Source of the DNA: CAWELS01 sp964468205
GTDB lineage: Bacteria > Acidobacteriota > Terriglobia > Bryobacterales > Bryobacteraceae
Direction: 5' to 3'
Assembly (NCBI GenBank): GCA_964468205.1
Contig: CAYXVG010000001.1
Location: 62,001 to 126,000 of the forward strand
Length of the DNA stretch: 64,000 nt
Shown: piece by piece, positions 25,251-34,622 of the stretch
Layout: each line of letters opens with the position of its first letter
Position numbering within the stretch: the stretch's first letter is position 1
Notes under the pieces: model-generated
Databases searched by the model: none
What the model saw: only the letters and a program-made list of their open reading frames with translations
Told to the model about the DNA's origin: nothing
Program-made: the position numbers and the translations under genes

Positions 25251-28049
25251 GTGCAAGACGCTATTGTCATCCAGGGCGCCCGCGTCCACAACCTGAAGAA
25301 TCTCTCGCTGTCGATACCGCACGAGAAGTTGACGGTTGTTACCGGAGTTTCAGGGTCGGGTAAGAGTTCCCTGGTCTTCGATACCATCTACGCCGAGGGC
25401 CAGCGGCGTTACGTGGAGTCGCTTTCGGCCTACGCCCGCCAGTTTCTCGAGCGGATGGGCAAGCCGGACGTCGACGAGATCGACGGGATCGCCCCGCCGG
25501 TCGCCATCCGCCAGAAGAACACCACCCGGAACCCTCGTTCCACGGTTGCCACCTCGACGGAGCTTTACGACTACCTGCGCCTCCTCTTCGCCCGCGCCGG
25601 CCGCACTTGGTGCCCTCACTGCGGCGAGATTGTAGGCCGCGACACGGTGGATCACGTAGCCGCCGCGATGCTCGCCGAGCCGGAGGGGTCGCGTTGGTAC
25701 GCTCTCTTCCCGCTCAAGAGCGGGCTCGAGGGAGACGAGCACCGGGAATATCTTTTCGAAGTCCGCAAGAAGGGTTTTAACCGGCTTTATCAAGGCGGGC
25801 GGATCCACGAGTTCTCGACACCGGAATCTCTGCTCGATATCGATTTCGAACGACTGGTCTTCGCGCTCGTGGACAGGCTGGCGGTCCGGCCGGATATGCA
25901 CCAGCGCCTGGTGGACACCACCGAGATCTGTTTTCGCGAAGCCGGTCAGGTGATCTTCGAATCCGCGGACGGCAAGATAAGGCGCGAGTTTGACGAGCGA
26001 TTCTCCTGCCGCTCCTGCGGACGTGAATTCGCCGAGCCCGAGCCGCACCTGTTCAGCTTCAATAGCCCGCACGGCGCTTGCCCGCGCTGTCAGGGTTTCG
26101 GCAACGTGGTCGATTACGACATGGAGCGCATCGTTCCTGACGCGTTCCTTTCCCTCAACAAGGGCGCCATCGATCCGTGGACCAAGCCGAACTACCGGCA
26201 CTTCCAGGCCGAGTTCAAGCGCCACTACGCCGGCCGCATCCGCTTCGACGTGCCGTTCAATGAGCTCAGCAGCGAAGAACGGCAACTCGTGGAGGACGCC
26301 GTTAGGCGCTCCTTCGAGCGAGTGGAGCGGAAGAAGTACAAGGTGCACGTCCGGGTCTTCCTCAGCCGGTATCGAGGCTACGCGGACTGCGCGGTCTGTG
26401 GCGGCTCGCGGCTGCGCGCGGAAGCTCTGTTCGTCAAGGTGTGCGACCGGACAATGGCTGACGTCACGCGGATGAATATCGGCGAGGCGCGAGAATTCTT
26501 CAACACCCTGGAACTCGCTCCGGAGGAGTCGGCCATCGCCGATACCGTGCTCGTCGAGATCCGGCAGCGGCTCAAGTTTCTCAACGACGTAGGACTCGAA
26601 TATCTGACGCTGGACCGTCTGTCCGCCACGCTCTCCGGAGGCGAGGCGCAGCGCATCCAGCTTGCCACGTGCCTTGGTTCGCGGCTGGTCGGCGCCTGCT
26701 ACGTGCTCGACGAGCCATCGATCGGCCTGCACAGCCGTGACACCGGCCGGTTGATCGCCATCCTGAAGGAACTGCGGGATCTCGGCAACACGATCGTCGT
26801 GGTGGAGCACGACGCCGAAATCATGCAGGCAGCCGACCATATCGTAGACCTCGGCCCGGGAGCGGGCGAACTCGGAGGGCGGGTGGTTTTCGAGGGCCCG
26901 CTCGCAAAGATGTTCAGCAATAGGGCTAAGTCTCTCACATCACGTTATCTGCGCGGAGAACTGCAGACCTCGCGCATCCTGTCAAGGAGAAGCGTGGATA
27001 CCCGGCGAGTGGTGAGGTTCCGCGGAGCGCGCGCGCACAATCTAAAGAATATCGACGTCGAGTTGCCGCTGGACATGATGGTGGCGGTAACCGGAGTCTC
27101 CGGGTCGGGCAAGTCCTCGCTGGTGCATGACGTCATCTACCCGGCGCTTAAGGAGCGCCTGGGGGAGCGCACGGCGGTGGCCGAGGACGAGAACGCAGCG
27201 ACCGGGGAGAAGCGCACCTGGCGGCGCGTGGATGGCGCGGACTTGCTGAGCCAAATCATCCTGGTGGATCAGTCGCCCATCGGCCGGTCGCCGCGCTCGA
27301 ATCCCGTAACCTACATCAAAGCCTTCGATGTCATTCGCGGACTTTTCGCCGCCACGGTGGAGGCCGACCGCCGCGGCTACACCGCCGGCCACTTCTCGTT
27401 CAACATTCCCGGCGGCCGCTGCGAAACATGCCAGGGCGAAGGGACTGTGACCGTTGAGATGCAATTCCTCGCCGACGTCGAGCTTATTTGCGAGGAGTGC
27501 AAGGGGACGCGCTTCAAGAGCGGCGTACTGAGCGTGCGCTACCGCGGCCTGAACATCCACGAAGTGCTGCAGCTCACGGTGCGGGAGGCGCTCACCTTCT
27601 TCGGCGATGTGCCGCGGCTGGCGTCACGGCTCAAGGTGCTCGACGATGCCGGCCTTGGCTACCTCCGGCTAGGGCAATCCGCGACCACGCTGAGCGGTGG
27701 CGAAGCGCAACGCGTGAAACTGGCAGCGCATCTTTCACAGTCATCTTGCCAGGGTGTGCTATTCATCTTCGACGAACCCACCACCGGGCTGCACTTCGAT
27801 GACATCGCAAAGCTGCTCGACGCGTTCCAGCGCCTGATTCACTCCGGCGGGAGCATTCTCATCATCGAGCACAATCTGGAGGTGATCCGCTCGGCCGACC
27901 AGGTCATCGACCTTGGCCCGGAAGGTGGCGACGCGGGCGGCAGGATCGTCGCCACCGGCACCCCGGAGGAGATAGCCGCCCGCGAGGAATCCCACACCGG
28001 ACGCTTTCTCCGATTGCGCGAACAAGGAGTGGCTTCGGAGCTCGTGTAA
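25251..28049 (+). CDS. uvrA: Excinuclease ABC subunit A (UvrA)
   Basis: 932 residues from GTG at 25251, close to the usual 940; a TTG at 25209 would add 14 unconserved residues and overlap the mutY start. Two ABC ATPase modules each carry GVSGSGKSS (first at 32-40). Zinc modules are present (CRSCGREF with later CPRC; CETCQGEGTV with CEEC) and both LSGGEAQR signature motifs are intact. UvrA recognises bulky DNA lesions and loads UvrB. A TATACT -10-like hexamer lies at 25213-25218. uvrB and uvrC are not in the window. Confidence 0.97.
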   Translation: MQDAIVIQGARVHNLKNLSLSIPHEKLTVVTGVSGSGKSSLVFDTIYAEGQRRYVESLSAYARQFLERMGKPDVDEIDGIAPPVAIRQKNTTRNPRSTVATSTELYDYLRLLFARAGRTWCPHCGEIVGRDTVDHVAAAMLAEPEGSRWYALFPLKSGLEGDEHREYLFEVRKKGFNRLYQGGRIHEFSTPESLLDIDFERLVFALVDRLAVRPDMHQRLVDTTEICFREAGQVIFESADGKIRREFDERFSCRSCGREFAEPEPHLFSFNSPHGACPRCQGFGNVVDYDMERIVPDAFLSLNKGAIDPWTKPNYRHFQAEFKRHYAGRIRFDVPFNELSSEERQLVEDAVRRSFERVERKKYKVHVRVFLSRYRGYADCAVCGGSRLRAEALFVKVCDRTMADVTRMNIGEAREFFNTLELAPEESAIADTVLVEIRQRLKFLNDVGLEYLTLDRLSATLSGGEAQRIQLATCLGSRLVGACYVLDEPSIGLHSRDTGRLIAILKELRDLGNTIVVVEHDAEIMQAADHIVDLGPGAGELGGRVVFEGPLAKMFSNRAKSLTSRYLRGELQTSRILSRRSVDTRRVVRFRGARAHNLKNIDVELPLDMMVAVTGVSGSGKSSLVHDVIYPALKERLGERTAVAEDENAATGEKRTWRRVDGADLLSQIILVDQSPIGRSPRSNPVTYIKAFDVIRGLFAATVEADRRGYTAGHFSFNIPGGRCETCQGEGTVTVEMQFLADVELICEECKGTRFKSGVLSVRYRGLNIHEVLQLTVREALTFFGDVPRLASRLKVLDDAGLGYLRLGQSATTLSGGEAQRVKLAAHLSQSSCQGVLFIFDEPTTGLHFDDIAKLLDAFQRLIHSGGSILIIEHNLEVIRSADQVIDLGPEGGDAGGRIVATGTPEEIAAREESHTGRFLRLREQGVASELV

Positions 28050-28074
28050 AGCTACGGCTGGATACCTCCGGCCT

Positions 28075-28539
28075 TTACTGCGGATACTTCCCCGCCAACT
28101 TCACCAAGAAACCGTGGAATTTGTGAAACCAGCCCGCCTGCTGCAGGAACATGTACGGACACTCGCCAGGTACTACTGACATCCCGTGCTCCGCGCAGTA
28201 GTCAACCGCCTTCTGGCTCACCGCGCCGCGGCCTGCTGCCTGATACATCCACACTCGCGTGACACCGGCTTCGGCGCAGTCTTCCACCACCTTCTCGGTG
28301 ACCTCCGGTGGCGTCATAATGAGCGCGCCGTCTACCGGCGGGGCAATATCCTGCACCTGGCGGGCGCACGACATCCCGTCGATCTCGCCGGCCTCGTTGT
28401 GGACCGGAACTACATCGTAGCCGAACTTCCGCAGATCGCGGAACAGTGCCCGGCTGAAGTGCTTCTCGGTTCTTGAAACCCCGACGACGGCAAGACGCTT
28501 CTGTGCAAGAAAGTCATTGATCATCTCCTTGCTGGCCAT
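28075..28539 (-). CDS. CoA-binding domain protein (YccU-like)
   Basis: 154 residues from ATG at 28539, with AGGAG nine bases ahead. A Rossmann-type CoA_binding_2 domain fills the protein: AVVGVSRTEKHFSRAL, a GYDVVPVHN strand, DGALIMTPPE, RVWMYQAAG and VVPGECPYMFL. These are the marks of small YccU-like proteins that bind CoA or nucleotides; the physiological role is unknown. It is convergent with uvrA (25 bases between stops) and divergent from the TPR operon. Confidence 0.92.
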   Translation of the reverse strand: MASKEMINDFLAQKRLAVVGVSRTEKHFSRALFRDLRKFGYDVVPVHNEAGEIDGMSCARQVQDIAPPVDGALIMTPPEVTEKVVEDCAEAGVTRVWMYQAAGRGAVSQKAVDYCAEHGMSVVPGECPYMFLQQAGWFHKFHGFLVKLAGKYPQ

Positions 28540-28628
28540 ATGTGAGTTCTCCTAAGATGAATCTCCTGCCATCATACCCGCCCGCCTCTTCGCCGGCTTA
28601 CCGGACGGATCCACGCTAGACTGAAGGT

Positions 28629-29843
28629 ATGTGGTTGTCCTGGGCAGTGCCCTTTCTGCTCTTCTTCCAGGCGGCCAATCCGGTGGAAGAGGGACTGAAA
28701 GCTCTGGACGAGCAGCGGTACAATGACGCCGCGCAAGCCTTTGAAGCCGCGATCGCAGCCGATGCGGAGAACTACGCCGCGCATTTCAATCTTGCCTTCG
28801 CCTACACGATGCTCGGCCGTAAGACGGAAGCGATCGCTGGATACGAAAAGGTCCTGGATTTGAAGCCGGGGATTTATCAGGCGGAGCTGAATTTGGGGAT
28901 TCTTCTGCTCGAACGAAAAGAGGCCGCGCAGGCCCTACCGCATCTCAAGGCCGCCGCCGGGCAGAAACCGGATGAATTTCGTCCGAACTACTACCTCGCT
29001 ATTGCGCTCTACGAAACAGCGGACGATGCGGGCGCCGAGGAATATTACCGCAAGGCCGCCGCGCTCAACTCTTCCGCGCCAGACGTCGAGATCGGCCTCG
29101 GCCGGGCGGTCTTTAACCAGGGCCGCTTCGAGGAAGCCCTGTCCCATTACCGGAAAGCGGCCGAAATCGATCCCGAATACCGCGGGTATTTGGTGGAGAT
29201 CGCCTCCCGGTTCGAGGAGAAAGGCAAGCCGGAAGAGGCGATCAGAATTTACCGGGAATTCACATCCGACCCCGAGGTTCAGGAGCGCCTCGGCCACCTG
29301 CTGTTGCAAGCGGACCGGTTCGACGAGGCCCTGCCCCACCTGCAATCCGCCGTGCGCCGGTCACCAACCACGGCCAACCGGTTTGCGCTGGCGGTCGCTT
29401 ATCTGAAGCTAAAGCAACCGGAAAACGCCCTGCCGCTGCTCGAACAGTCGCTTCAGGAAGAGCCCGACAACTACGACCTGCGCATGATGCATGGCCGGTT
29501 GCTGCGAGACCAGCGGCAGTTCGGCCCCGCCGCGCAGGACTTCATCCGCGCCGTCCAGCTAAAGCCTGAATCCAAGGAAGCGTGGAGCGAACTTTCGGGG
29601 ATGTTGATCCTGCTGGAAGACTATCCGAAAGCGCTCGCCGCGCTTGATAAGCTGGAGGCGCTAGGGAATCCGCCGCCGTCGATCCACTTCTTCCGGGCGC
29701 TGATATGGGACACGGCCCGGCAGTACGAGAACGCCCTTCCCAGCTACGAGAAATTCCTCGAACTGTCCCGGAACGAATTCCCAGACGAGGAGTTCAAAGC
29801 GCGGCAGCGGATCAAAGTAATTAAGAAGGAGTTGAGCCGGTGA
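28629..29843 (+). CDS. Tetratricopeptide repeat protein, exported
   Basis: 404 residues from ATG at 28629 (GAAGG nearby). A short hydrophobic leader (WLSWAVPFLLFFQAANP) is followed by about ten tandem TPR units of 34 residues (for example YAAHFNLAFAYTMLGRKTEAI, YYLAIALYETADDAGAEEYY, GLGRAVFNQGRFEEALSHY). TPR arrays bind partner proteins. It is the first of three overlapping genes (GTGA with the next), so translation is coupled with two small exported proteins. Likely role: an extracytoplasmic scaffold for the other two products; no enzymatic motif is visible. Confidence 0.9.
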   Translation: MWLSWAVPFLLFFQAANPVEEGLKALDEQRYNDAAQAFEAAIAADAENYAAHFNLAFAYTMLGRKTEAIAGYEKVLDLKPGIYQAELNLGILLLERKEAAQALPHLKAAAGQKPDEFRPNYYLAIALYETADDAGAEEYYRKAAALNSSAPDVEIGLGRAVFNQGRFEEALSHYRKAAEIDPEYRGYLVEIASRFEEKGKPEEAIRIYREFTSDPEVQERLGHLLLQADRFDEALPHLQSAVRRSPTTANRFALAVAYLKLKQPENALPLLEQSLQEEPDNYDLRMMHGRLLRDQRQFGPAAQDFIRAVQLKPESKEAWSELSGMLILLEDYPKALAALDKLEALGNPPPSIHFFRALIWDTARQYENALPSYEKFLELSRNEFPDEEFKARQRIKVIKKELSR

Positions 29844-30292
29844 TTCGATTTCTCCTGCATCTTTTTTCAATGGCCGCGATCACCTGGTTTTGCGCTCCGG
29901 CATTGGCCCAGGCTGACCTCGAAGCCGTCAAACGAGAACCGAAGCTCGAGAAACGCGCGCGGAAGGCGATGGACAACGCCGGGAAAGCGTTCGACCGGGC
30001 CCGCTCAGCCTATCGCAAGGGTGAAACAGAAGTCCTGCGAGTGTCCCTCCAGGAGGTCGCCGATTCGGTGGCGCTGGCGCAGAAGTCGCTCCAGGAAACG
30101 GGGAAACAGCCACGCAAGGCGTCCAAACACTACAAGCGCGCCGAAATTGGCAGCCGCAAGCTGCTCCGGCGACTGGACAACTTCCGCAACGAGATGAGCT
30201 ATCTGGACCGCGACCAGATCGACGAGGTGATCGCATCCGTGCAGAAGATTCATGAAGAACTCCTGCACGCCGTCATGGGAGGTGGAAAATGA
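29840..30292 (+). CDS. Small exported helical protein, function unknown
   Basis: 150 residues from GTG at 29840, which overlaps the TPR gene stop. A signal peptide ends at about APALAQA. The mature part is highly charged and helical (KLEKRARKAMDNAGKAFDRAR and a long Lys/Arg/Glu-rich region), suggesting a coiled-coil or helical bundle. No domain is recognised. The next gene starts inside its stop region (ATGA), so the three genes form a tight operon. Confidence 0.8.
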   Translation: MIRFLLHLFSMAAITWFCAPALAQADLEAVKREPKLEKRARKAMDNAGKAFDRARSAYRKGETEVLRVSLQEVADSVALAQKSLQETGKQPRKASKHYKRAEIGSRKLLRRLDNFRNEMSYLDRDQIDEVIASVQKIHEELLHAVMGGGK

Positions 30293-30936
30293 AGACGACT
30301 CTGCTTCTGATCATCGGGTTGGCAGTGTGTTTGCCGGCTCAAATACGGCGGGATTTCCTGACCACCAACGAAGCCGATCAGGTCCGGCTGGTTCAGGAAC
30401 CCAACGCGCGACTAAAGCTGTACGCGACCTTCGCCGAGGATCGCATCGAAATGCTCAAGCAAATCATGGCCAAGAATGATTCGGGGCGCTCGGTGCTGGT
30501 CCGCGAGGCGATCGAGGACTACACTCGCATCATCGAAACCATCGATATCGTCACCGACGACGCGCTAGCCCGCGGGGTGGATGTCTCGGACGGCATGACG
30601 GCGGTGGCGGAAGCGGAGGAGAAGTTCCTGGAGGGCCTCCAGGAGGTCTTCGACAGCGACCCGAGCGATCTCCAGCGCTACCGTTTCGTTCTGACGACGG
30701 CCATCGAAACCACTGAGGACTCGCTTGAACTCAACTTGGACGATCTCGGCGACCGCAAGAAGGGTCTCGCGAATCAGAGGCGCCGCGAGCGCAAGGAACT
30801 CGAGACGATGATGACTCCGGAAATGGTGCGCCAGCGCGAGGAAGACACCAAAGAACTGAAAAAAGCAGAGGAGGAGAAGGAGAAAAAGGCCCCGACCCTC
30901 TTCAAGGAGGACGAGAAGAAGCCCGATCAGCCGTAA
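30289..30936 (+). CDS. Exported protein with acidic and Lys/Glu-rich C-terminus, function unknown
   Basis: 215 residues from ATG at 30289. A signal peptide (MKTTLLLIIGLAVCLPAQ) is followed by a helical region (about 20-165) and a strongly charged C-terminal tail of Lys/Glu repeats ending KKPDQP. No family is recognised. It is the third gene of the TPR operon. The charged tail and helical content resemble an elongated periplasmic protein. No further gene follows on this strand. Confidence 0.8.
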   Translation: MKTTLLLIIGLAVCLPAQIRRDFLTTNEADQVRLVQEPNARLKLYATFAEDRIEMLKQIMAKNDSGRSVLVREAIEDYTRIIETIDIVTDDALARGVDVSDGMTAVAEAEEKFLEGLQEVFDSDPSDLQRYRFVLTTAIETTEDSLELNLDDLGDRKKGLANQRRRERKELETMMTPEMVRQREEDTKELKKAEEEKEKKAPTLFKEDEKKPDQP

Positions 30937-31062
30937 GCGGGTTCGGTGGCGGGCCGGCCGGCCTGATTTGGCGGATGTGGCGCTCCATCGGCCGAGGGCC
31001 GCCGAGCCGGCGCCAAAGGTCGCGAAGCAGCGTCCCCGGTGACTGACGAGTCACACGTACGC

Positions 31063-32139
31063 TTACATCCCAAGAATCGGGCGCAGCAATTCCGCCTCCC
31101 TCCTGTCTTCCACCATGATGTTCAGATAAAGGCCCTTCGGTTCGAGGGAGTCCATCAGTAGCCGCATCTCTTCGGGGGTGAAAGATCCACGGATGAGCAG
31201 CGGCCGCCGCGCCCGCTGGACTCGTTGGTAATACGGCGCCATTGCCGCCACGGGGGGCCCGATGGCGTCCTGGTTGATCTCGTAGCAGCGAATCTCTTCA
31301 ATCTCCAGAAAAGCCTCGAGCAGGAACATTGACGTCGAATGAAGATGGACGAAGTTGTTGGGGAAGTAACCGGCAATCATGCGGTCGACATTCTGCACGA
31401 AGCGGCGATACAGGGCCGGCGAGTAGACTGCGGTCGCGTCTTCCTGCAAACGGATGATCCGGTCCGGCGCCCAGAGCGAATACTGCGCATCGAAGTAGCC
31501 GCGCCTGAACCGTGGCAGGCGCTGCCAGATATCCCTGGTCAGGTCGCGAAAGAGTTCGCCCAACCGCCAAAGCAGGTGGCTGGACCTCCCCGGCTCGACC
31601 ATGAGATCAAGGATACTTTGGGTGTGGCCGCGCAGGATCGCGTGGAGGTCAGTGGGGCCGAGTTCAGCGCCGTGGCTGACCGGGAAACGGCCGGCGGAGC
31701 GCTCAACGAGGGCGTCCGCGAACTCCATGTACTTGAGGTACCAGGTGCTGCAACGGTCGAGTTGGACTCCCTGGATTTCCTCCCACTCGCGGGTCTGTTC
31801 CTCGCCCATCGCGTTCTCAGGTAGAATCCGGATCTTGGCCCCCACGATGCCGGGGATCCAAGGGATGGCGACCTGGCCCGGGCAGGCTCCCCGGATGATG
31901 TCATCGTCGAAGAATTCGCCTTCGCGGAGTATACGGACGTGATCGTCGAGGAAAGCCTTGGGGTCAATCATTTCCGGCGTCAAATAGTCGACGCCCCGCC
32001 ACGCGCGGCAAGCGGCGAACTCACGGAAGGGAAACCAGCCGACGAGAGAAAAACCGACGAGCGGGCGGCGAACGTCGCTCCGGTTCCAAAACCTCTGGTA
32101 GCCCACGATCTTCTCGGGGTTGTTGCCAAATTCAATCAT
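31063..32139 (-). CDS. Uroporphyrinogen decarboxylase-like TIM-barrel protein
   Basis: 358 residues from ATG at 32139. The layout resembles the UroD/MtaA/CmuA superfamily: a DAQYSLWAPDRII strand followed by SPALYRRFVQNVDRMIAGYFP, then VHLHSTSMFLLEAFLEIEEI. In that superfamily these positions hold the substrate pocket and a His ligand. Relatives in sugar-acid or aromatic loci are usually of unknown function, so the haem-pathway reaction should not be assumed. It is the last gene of the minus-strand sugar-acid run, 30 bases after the transporter stop. Confidence 0.6.
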   Translation of the reverse strand: MIEFGNNPEKIVGYQRFWNRSDVRRPLVGFSLVGWFPFREFAACRAWRGVDYLTPEMIDPKAFLDDHVRILREGEFFDDDIIRGACPGQVAIPWIPGIVGAKIRILPENAMGEEQTREWEEIQGVQLDRCSTWYLKYMEFADALVERSAGRFPVSHGAELGPTDLHAILRGHTQSILDLMVEPGRSSHLLWRLGELFRDLTRDIWQRLPRFRRGYFDAQYSLWAPDRIIRLQEDATAVYSPALYRRFVQNVDRMIAGYFPNNFVHLHSTSMFLLEAFLEIEEIRCYEINQDAIGPPVAAMAPYYQRVQRARRPLLIRGSFTPEEMRLLMDSLEPKGLYLNIMVEDRREAELLRPILGM

Positions 32140-32169
32140 CGCCGGAAGATATATGCAATTTCCCGTCCA

Positions 32170-33528
32170 TTACCTGAACACCTCGAAGACCACCTTCACG
32201 CCGACTCCGACAATGGCGAGGAAGCTTAGCCAGAGCATGGTGTCGTAGAGCCGGCTGGGACGGAGTCGCGTGTCCAGCCGCCGGTAGCGGAAATGCCAGG
32301 CCGCGACCACGACCACGAGAAGAAGCGTGGCCAGTCCCGCTCCGCCGGCGATGATCATGGCGGCCGGGGCGCGTACGCTGAGGAACAGCAGGATCCAGGA
32401 GATCGCGAAGAACCAAGCGAGGCGGGCGATCCAGCTCCGGCGTTGGCGGTCGTTGCGGAAATCCAGAACGCCGAACTGAGCCAGCCCATCGGAAACCATG
32501 CGTGCCGTGGCTGCGCAGTTGACGAATAGGGTGGAGTAGAGCACGACCACGGCGCTGATGAGGAAGATCGCCATCGCGCCCGGGCCGTAGGATTCGGTGT
32601 AGATCTGGGACAACTCGCGAATCAACTCGTTCCCGGCGGGAACCTCCCCGCGCCCATGGAGTATGGCCGCGCCGAGCAGGTAGAAAGCGGCGGTCGTCAG
32701 GGTGTAGATCACCATGGAGAGCAGCGCGTCCCAGTACATCACCCGGATCCAGCCCTTGGCCCGCACCGCCCAGGCGCTCGAAGCGTCGCGCGCGCCTGTC
32801 CAGCGGGCGTAGCCTTTCTCGATGCACCAATAAGGATAGGCCATGATCTCGTCGGCGCTGACTCCGGTGGCGCTGAATGCGGCTACGGCGACGGCAATGG
32901 CAACGGTGGGAAGTTGGAAGCTGAGTCCTTCGCGGAGGTCAGCCAGGCTCACGGCGTACTGCGTCTTCTGCAGGAGCGTGACGCAAAAAACGGTGAACAG
33001 GCTGAAAATGGCGGTCAGCGCAACGGCCACATTCTGAATGAACTGATAGCGTCCGCGGAAGACCAGTAGGGCCGCCGAGACACCGGCGATGATAGCCCAG
33101 AGCCAAACGGCGACGGCCGGAAACGCGAGGTGGAGAGCAAGCGCCACGCCGCCTACGATACCTCCGTACTGAACGAACTGCGCCACCCGGGCGGCGAACC
33201 AGATCCAAACCGCCCAGCCGACGCCGCGTAGCTGTGGACCCGGCAGTTTGTTGAAGGATTCGAGCGATGTCTCTCCGGTGTTGATCGCGTGCTTGCCGAA
33301 TTCGAGTTGCACCGTCACCTTGAGCAAACAAGCAACCAAGATGACCCACAAGCAGACGAATCCGGCGCGGGCGCCGAGGTTGGTGGTGATGATCAGTTCG
33401 CCCGAGCCGACCACATTCGCGGTGAGAATGAGCGACGGGCCGAGGCGCTTGAGGATCCCTCCGATGGAGCTGGGAGGTTCGCGGATGGCGGCGGGGTCCA
33501 GCGAGTAGGAGTTGCGTGAGGCGCTCAT
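32170..33528 (-). CDS. Nramp-like LeuT-fold transporter lacking the DPGN metal site
   Basis: 452 residues, about eleven membrane helices. Overall order and length follow the Nramp (SLC11) family, but the first-helix metal motif DPGN is replaced by VGSGELIITTN, and the sixth-helix MPH motif by an AYPYW segment. Those two motifs bind Mn/Fe in true Nramps, so metal transport is unlikely and the substrate should be considered unknown. The gene lies inside the sugar-acid operon and its start overlaps the enolase-superfamily gene by four bases (ATGA). Transport of a sugar or sugar acid of this pathway is a reasonable guess. Confidence 0.8.
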   Translation of the reverse strand: MSASRNSYSLDPAAIREPPSSIGGILKRLGPSLILTANVVGSGELIITTNLGARAGFVCLWVILVACLLKVTVQLEFGKHAINTGETSLESFNKLPGPQLRGVGWAVWIWFAARVAQFVQYGGIVGGVALALHLAFPAVAVWLWAIIAGVSAALLVFRGRYQFIQNVAVALTAIFSLFTVFCVTLLQKTQYAVSLADLREGLSFQLPTVAIAVAVAAFSATGVSADEIMAYPYWCIEKGYARWTGARDASSAWAVRAKGWIRVMYWDALLSMVIYTLTTAAFYLLGAAILHGRGEVPAGNELIRELSQIYTESYGPGAMAIFLISAVVVLYSTLFVNCAATARMVSDGLAQFGVLDFRNDRQRRSWIARLAWFFAISWILLFLSVRAPAAMIIAGGAGLATLLLVVVVAAWHFRYRRLDTRLRPSRLYDTMLWLSFLAIVGVGVKVVFEVFR

Positions 33529-34622
33529 TCGGCTTGTGCGCGGTGCGCTTCGAGTTTTTCCCAGTCAAACTCGACCCCGTGGCCCGGCCGGTCCGGCGCC
33601 GTGACTTCGCCTTCCACGATAGCAAGCGGATGGCGGATGTAGTTCTCCAGGCCGAAACCGTGCGCCTCGAGATAGGACGCATTGGGAACCGCGGCGAGCA
33701 GATGCACGTGCAGGTCGTGCACACCGTGCGTGGTAACGGGGAGGTTGTGCGCTTCCGCGAGATGCGCGACCTTCAGCCAGCCCGTGACGCCCCCGATATT
33801 GGAAAGATCCGGCTCGGGGAACGAGACGGCCCGCGCGGCGATGAGCTTCTGAAATTCGTAAATGGTGTGGCAATTTTCGCCAGTGGCCACGGGCAGCGCC
33901 CCTTCAGCCTCGATGCGCGCGTGGCCGGCGACATCGTCCGGAATCGTCGGCTCCTCGAGCCAGTAAACACCGTGCTCAGCCAGCGCGCGGGAAGCGCGAA
34001 TCGCGTGCGCGACGGTCCACCGCATGTTGGCGTCGACCATCAGCGGAGTCTCGGGTCCGATCAGTTCGCGCACGGCGGCGACACGGGCGGTGTCCTCGGC
34101 CAGGCTCTCCCGGCCAACCTTCATCTTGATGGCCCGGAAGCCGCGCGCGAGGTTGCTTCGGGTCTGCTCGCGCAATTCGTCGAGCGGCATATGGAGGTCG
34201 ATGCCGCCGGCGTAGACCTTCACCCGGGGGTTGTAGCCGCCTAGAAATCGCCATAAGGGCTCACCGGCCAATTTGGCCTTGAGGTCCCAGAGCGCGATAT
34301 CGACGGCCGAAATGGCGAAGGCCGCCTGCCCGCCGCGCCCGGTGTAGTGCAGCGTCCACCACATGCTCTGCCAAAGGCGTTCGGTGCACCGCGGATCCTC
34401 GCCGGTAAGGGCGGGGGCTAGATCGCGTTCCACCAGCGCGTGAATAGCCGCGCCGCCGGTCTTGCCAACTGTATAGGTGTAGCCGAGGCCCTCAAACCCA
34501 TCGCTGGTTTCGATTCGGACCGTGACAACGGCGAAATGGCGTATTTCGCCGTGCGTCGAATCTGTCATGACGGAGGGCAGCGGGATATCGAAGTGTTGGG
34601 TGGCAACCGATGTAATCTTCAT
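33525..34622 (-). CDS. Enolase-superfamily sugar-acid dehydratase (mandelate racemase group)
   Basis: 365 residues. The N-terminal capping domain and the C-terminal barrel are both present. The catalytic Lys pair is in AIKMKVG (K-x-K), metal ligands are D in VDANMRW, E in WLEEP and E in ATGENCH, and the distal base is His in TTHGVHD. This residue set fits the mandelate-racemase subgroup, which dehydrates acid sugars. In the context of an aldose dehydrogenase and a lactonase, L-fuconate dehydratase activity is the best candidate, but D-galactonate, L-rhamnonate or talarate/galactarate cannot be excluded. Start and stop overlap the neighbours by four bases each. Confidence 0.85.
   Translation of the reverse strand: MKITSVATQHFDIPLPSVMTDSTHGEIRHFAVVTVRIETSDGFEGLGYTYTVGKTGGAAIHALVERDLAPALTGEDPRCTERLWQSMWWTLHYTGRGGQAAFAISAVDIALWDLKAKLAGEPLWRFLGGYNPRVKVYAGGIDLHMPLDELREQTRSNLARGFRAIKMKVGRESLAEDTARVAAVRELIGPETPLMVDANMRWTVAHAIRASRALAEHGVYWLEEPTIPDDVAGHARIEAEGALPVATGENCHTIYEFQKLIAARAVSFPEPDLSNIGGVTGWLKVAHLAEAHNLPVTTHGVHDLHVHLLAAVPNASYLEAHGFGLENYIRHPLAIVEGEVTAPDRPGHGVEFDWEKLEAHRAQAE

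Noticed and set aside
25350..26840. 496-codon minus-strand open frame
   Set aside because: It is the antisense shadow of uvrA.
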